This document shows positions 62,091 through 64,000 of a stretch of DNA of 64,000 bases, in pieces. How positions within the stretch are numbered: the first letter of the stretch is position 1; every line of letters starts with the position of its first letter. The notes under the pieces are model-generated. The model searched no databases. It was given only the letters and a program-made list of their open reading frames with translations, and was not told where the DNA came from. Origin of the DNA: Nocardia lijiangensis NBRC 108240 (GTDB lineage Bacteria > Actinomycetota > Actinomycetes > Mycobacteriales > Mycobacteriaceae); NCBI RefSeq assembly GCF_001613045.1, contig NZ_BDBP01000005.1:62001-126000 (forward strand), given 5' to 3'. The translations under genes were made by a program, and so were the position numbers.

Positions 62091-63713
62091 ATGGCCGTTG
62101 TTCGGGTGGACAATGGGAAGATGCACCCGCACGGGACGCTGCCCGGCTCGGGAAAGGGTCTGAGCAGAGCCGAACTGCTGGCCGCGATATCGCTTGCGAT
62201 CGACCTCGGTCTGGGTCAGCCGATGGAACACATGCTTCGGTCGTCCTTGATCGCGATACGGATCGCCGAGCGGATGGGTCTCGACCGGCAACAGCGGGCG
62301 ACCGTGTACTACGCCAATCTGGTCGGGTGGATCGGTTGTCACGCCGACTCCCACGAACTCTCGGCGCTCTTCGGCGACGACATCGCTTTCCGGGGCGACA
62401 CCTACACGGTGGACATGACCGGCATGCCGTTTCTGCGGCTGATGATGAGTCATGCCGGACGTGGATTGCCGGGCTGGAAGCGCGGCATCCGTGCCACTGC
62501 CTTGCTGGTCACGGCTCGCAGCCAGGTCGCCACACTGATCCAGTCGCATTGCAGTTCCGCCGGGGTTCTCTCCGATCGGATGGGCTTGGACGAGCAGGTC
62601 GGGAAGGCGCTGGCCCACGCCTTCGAACGCTGGGACGGCCGGGGGTTGCCCAACGGTTCCCGCGGAGACGATATCCCGGTCGAGATCCACATCGCTCACG
62701 TCGCAGACGTCGTCGAGGTGCACCTGCGGACGGGTGGGCTCGAGCACGCGAAGGATGTCGTCCGTTCTCGGTGCGGCAGTCAGTTCAGCCCAGCCGTGGC
62801 GGCGGTGTTCGATCGCGACGCGGCGGCGATCGTGGACGGATTGCTCGAAATCGACGTCTGGACAGCGGCATTGGCCCAAGCACCGGATCGCGACCGAACC
62901 CTGACGGCCGAGGAGAGCGATGAGTTACTCGGGGCCATGGCTGATTTCGCCGATCTCAAATCTCCATTCACTCTTGGGCATTCGCGTGGCGTCGCGAATC
63001 TGGTGGCCGGGGCAGCCCGACACCTGGGCATGTCGCCGTCGGACATCACGCATCTCTACCGTGCCGGCTTGGTGCACGGCCTTGGCAAAATGGGAGTGTC
63101 CAACCGGATCTGGGAGAAGAAGGGGCCGCTCACTACGGCTGAATGGGAACGGGTACGGATGTATCCGGATCTGACCGGCCGGATACTGGGTCGAGTCAAC
63201 GGCTTGGAGTCGGTAGTGCCCATCGCGATGAAGCACCGGGAACGGATCGACGGGTCCGGCTTTCCCCGGGGGATCGCCGGCGGGGAGTTGAGCGCGCAGG
63301 ACCGGCTGCTAGCCGCGGCGGACGCTTATCAACGACTGCTCGAGCCGCGTCCCTACCGGCCGCCACTCGATCCTCGCGGCGCTGCCGATCAGTTACGAAA
63401 GGAGGCGCGCGCCGGACGCCTCGACGCCGAGTCGGCTGCGGCCGTGCTTGCGGTGGCCAGTCCGCGGAGCTCGCGGCGGACGCCCTGGCCGGCCGGGCTG
63501 ACCGACCGCGAGGTCGAGATCCTGCGACTCGTCGCGCAGGGCCGATCGAACAGAGAAATCGCCGCCGAACTGTTCATCGCCGAGAAAACGGCACGCAACC
63601 ACGTCGAACATGTCTACGCCAAGCTCGGCGTCAACAACCGCACGCAGGCCAGCCTCGCCGCGATCGATCGGGGTCTGGCGGGGTCCCCGGTCAATGCGGC
63701 CGTCGGAAATTGA
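62091..63713 (+). CDS. HD-domain protein with C-terminal LuxR DNA-binding domain
   Basis: This 540-residue protein has two HD-type helical regions. The first (about 35-230) includes LRSSLIAIRIAERMGLDRQQ and DEQVGKALAHAFERWDGRGLP. The second (about 275-445) includes HSRGVANLVAGAARHLGM, HGLGKMGVSNRIWEKKGPL and KHRERIDGSGFPRG. A LuxR HTH (LTDREVEILRLVAQGRSNREIA) ends it. It is related to HD-GYP phosphodiesterases, but the HD pair reads HG and the GYP-like motif is SGFP, so cyclic-nucleotide hydrolysis is doubtful. A nucleotide-sensing transcription factor is plausible. ATG 62091 or 62121 could be the start. Confidence 0.83.
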   Translation: MAVVRVDNGKMHPHGTLPGSGKGLSRAELLAAISLAIDLGLGQPMEHMLRSSLIAIRIAERMGLDRQQRATVYYANLVGWIGCHADSHELSALFGDDIAFRGDTYTVDMTGMPFLRLMMSHAGRGLPGWKRGIRATALLVTARSQVATLIQSHCSSAGVLSDRMGLDEQVGKALAHAFERWDGRGLPNGSRGDDIPVEIHIAHVADVVEVHLRTGGLEHAKDVVRSRCGSQFSPAVAAVFDRDAAAIVDGLLEIDVWTAALAQAPDRDRTLTAEESDELLGAMADFADLKSPFTLGHSRGVANLVAGAARHLGMSPSDITHLYRAGLVHGLGKMGVSNRIWEKKGPLTTAEWERVRMYPDLTGRILGRVNGLESVVPIAMKHRERIDGSGFPRGIAGGELSAQDRLLAAADAYQRLLEPRPYRPPLDPRGAADQLRKEARAGRLDAESAAAVLAVASPRSSRRTPWPAGLTDREVEILRLVAQGRSNREIAAELFIAEKTARNHVEHVYAKLGVNNRTQASLAAIDRGLAGSPVNAAVGN

Positions 63714-63763
63714 AACATCCGCTGCGCCAGGTACTTCAGCTCGGCAACCACTGCGCAGGGCCT

Positions 63764-63988
63764 TCATCGCCGGGATGCGCTGGGCCGGGACCGCCGGTCC
63801 AAGACCCATATCGTGGCCAGCATGAGGCCAACGGCAAACGAGGCGAGCGCGATGAGACTGGCGCCGGTGCCTCCGTGGAAGGTGTCGCCATAGGCGGACA
63901 TGGCCGGCAGCGTGGCGGTGTACCGCTCGAGATCCAGGTCGCGACCCAGCGCTTCGAATGCATGGCGGTTGGATAGACCGAAGCTCAT
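63764..63988 (-). CDS. C-terminal part of a membrane protein, possibly entering from the right edge
   Basis: The frame reads MSFGLSNRHAFEALGRDLDL, then a loop and a final membrane span ASLIALASFAVGLMLATIWV with a basic tail DRRSRP. It stays open to the right end of the window, so the ATG at 63988 may be internal. The predicted topology is a span with a cytoplasmic C-terminus. No family is recognised. Confidence 0.4.
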   Translation of the reverse strand: MSFGLSNRHAFEALGRDLDLERYTATLPAMSAYGDTFHGGTGASLIALASFAVGLMLATIWVLDRRSRPSASRR

Positions 63989-64000
63989 CAGGCGTCCGGG

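Noticed and set aside
61344..62879. A 511-codon minus-strand frame
   Set aside because: It spans two real plus-strand genes and has no domain features.

Overview
The window reads as a high-GC actinobacterial chromosome, most likely Nocardia or a close mycolate-producing relative. This is an inference from gene content. It carries two wax ester synthase/diacylglycerol acyltransferases, a PknK-type kinase, an F420-dependent nitroreductase-family protein, and a long run of genes whose best-known relatives are the hypoxia/NO (DosR/DevR) dormancy regulon of Mycobacterium tuberculosis. No tRNA, rRNA, CRISPR array or origin was recognised.

Layout. 1-6.2 kb: a hypothetical gene, a WES/DGAT gene behind a frameshifted membrane gene, a nonsense-interrupted HTH remnant, a TetR/carboxylesterase divergent pair with two clear operators, and a frameshifted menaquinone-type methyltransferase. 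6.4-8.2 kb: devS, a GAF-GAF histidine kinase. 8.4-10 kb: mobile-element debris (decayed accessory gene and frameshifted IS5-type transposase). 10-15.1 kb: a TetR-controlled hydrolase/acyl-CoA synthetase operon, a serine hydrolase and an ABC-transporter remnant. 15.1-31.6 kb: the dormancy core, with three Acg-like nitroreductases, a three-domain OtsB1-like trehalose enzyme, an F420-type nitroreductase, a Rv0079-like ribosome hibernation factor, a second WES/DGAT, a phosphoribosyltransferase-hydrolase fusion, a DUF1918 protein, a Rv2004c-like kinase and devR. 31.7-46.7 kb: phosphoketolase, narK and narGHJI, a Rv1733c-like membrane protein and a tandem universal stress protein. 47-51 kb: two DUF2267 proteins, Hsp20 and a CBS-pair (Hrp1-like) protein, with a TetR/membrane-protein pair inserted between them. 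51-64 kb: ordinary or accessory genes, including a LigA-type ligase, a PknK-like regulator, a TetR/serine hydrolase operon and an HD-LuxR regulator.

How it works together (inference from known families). DevS would sense O2/NO/redox through a haem GAF domain and phosphorylate DevR, which is encoded 21 kb away. DevR would then switch on storage-lipid synthesis, nitrate respiration, redox and F420 nitroreductases, ribosome hibernation and chaperone/stress functions. Weak DosR-box-like sequences, several sharing a GACCAA(n)G core, lie in front of many of these genes. A few lie where no annotated gene explains them.

Several genes are broken by single-base length changes in short homopolymer runs. 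These may be real pseudogenes or assembly errors and should be resolved before conclusions are drawn.
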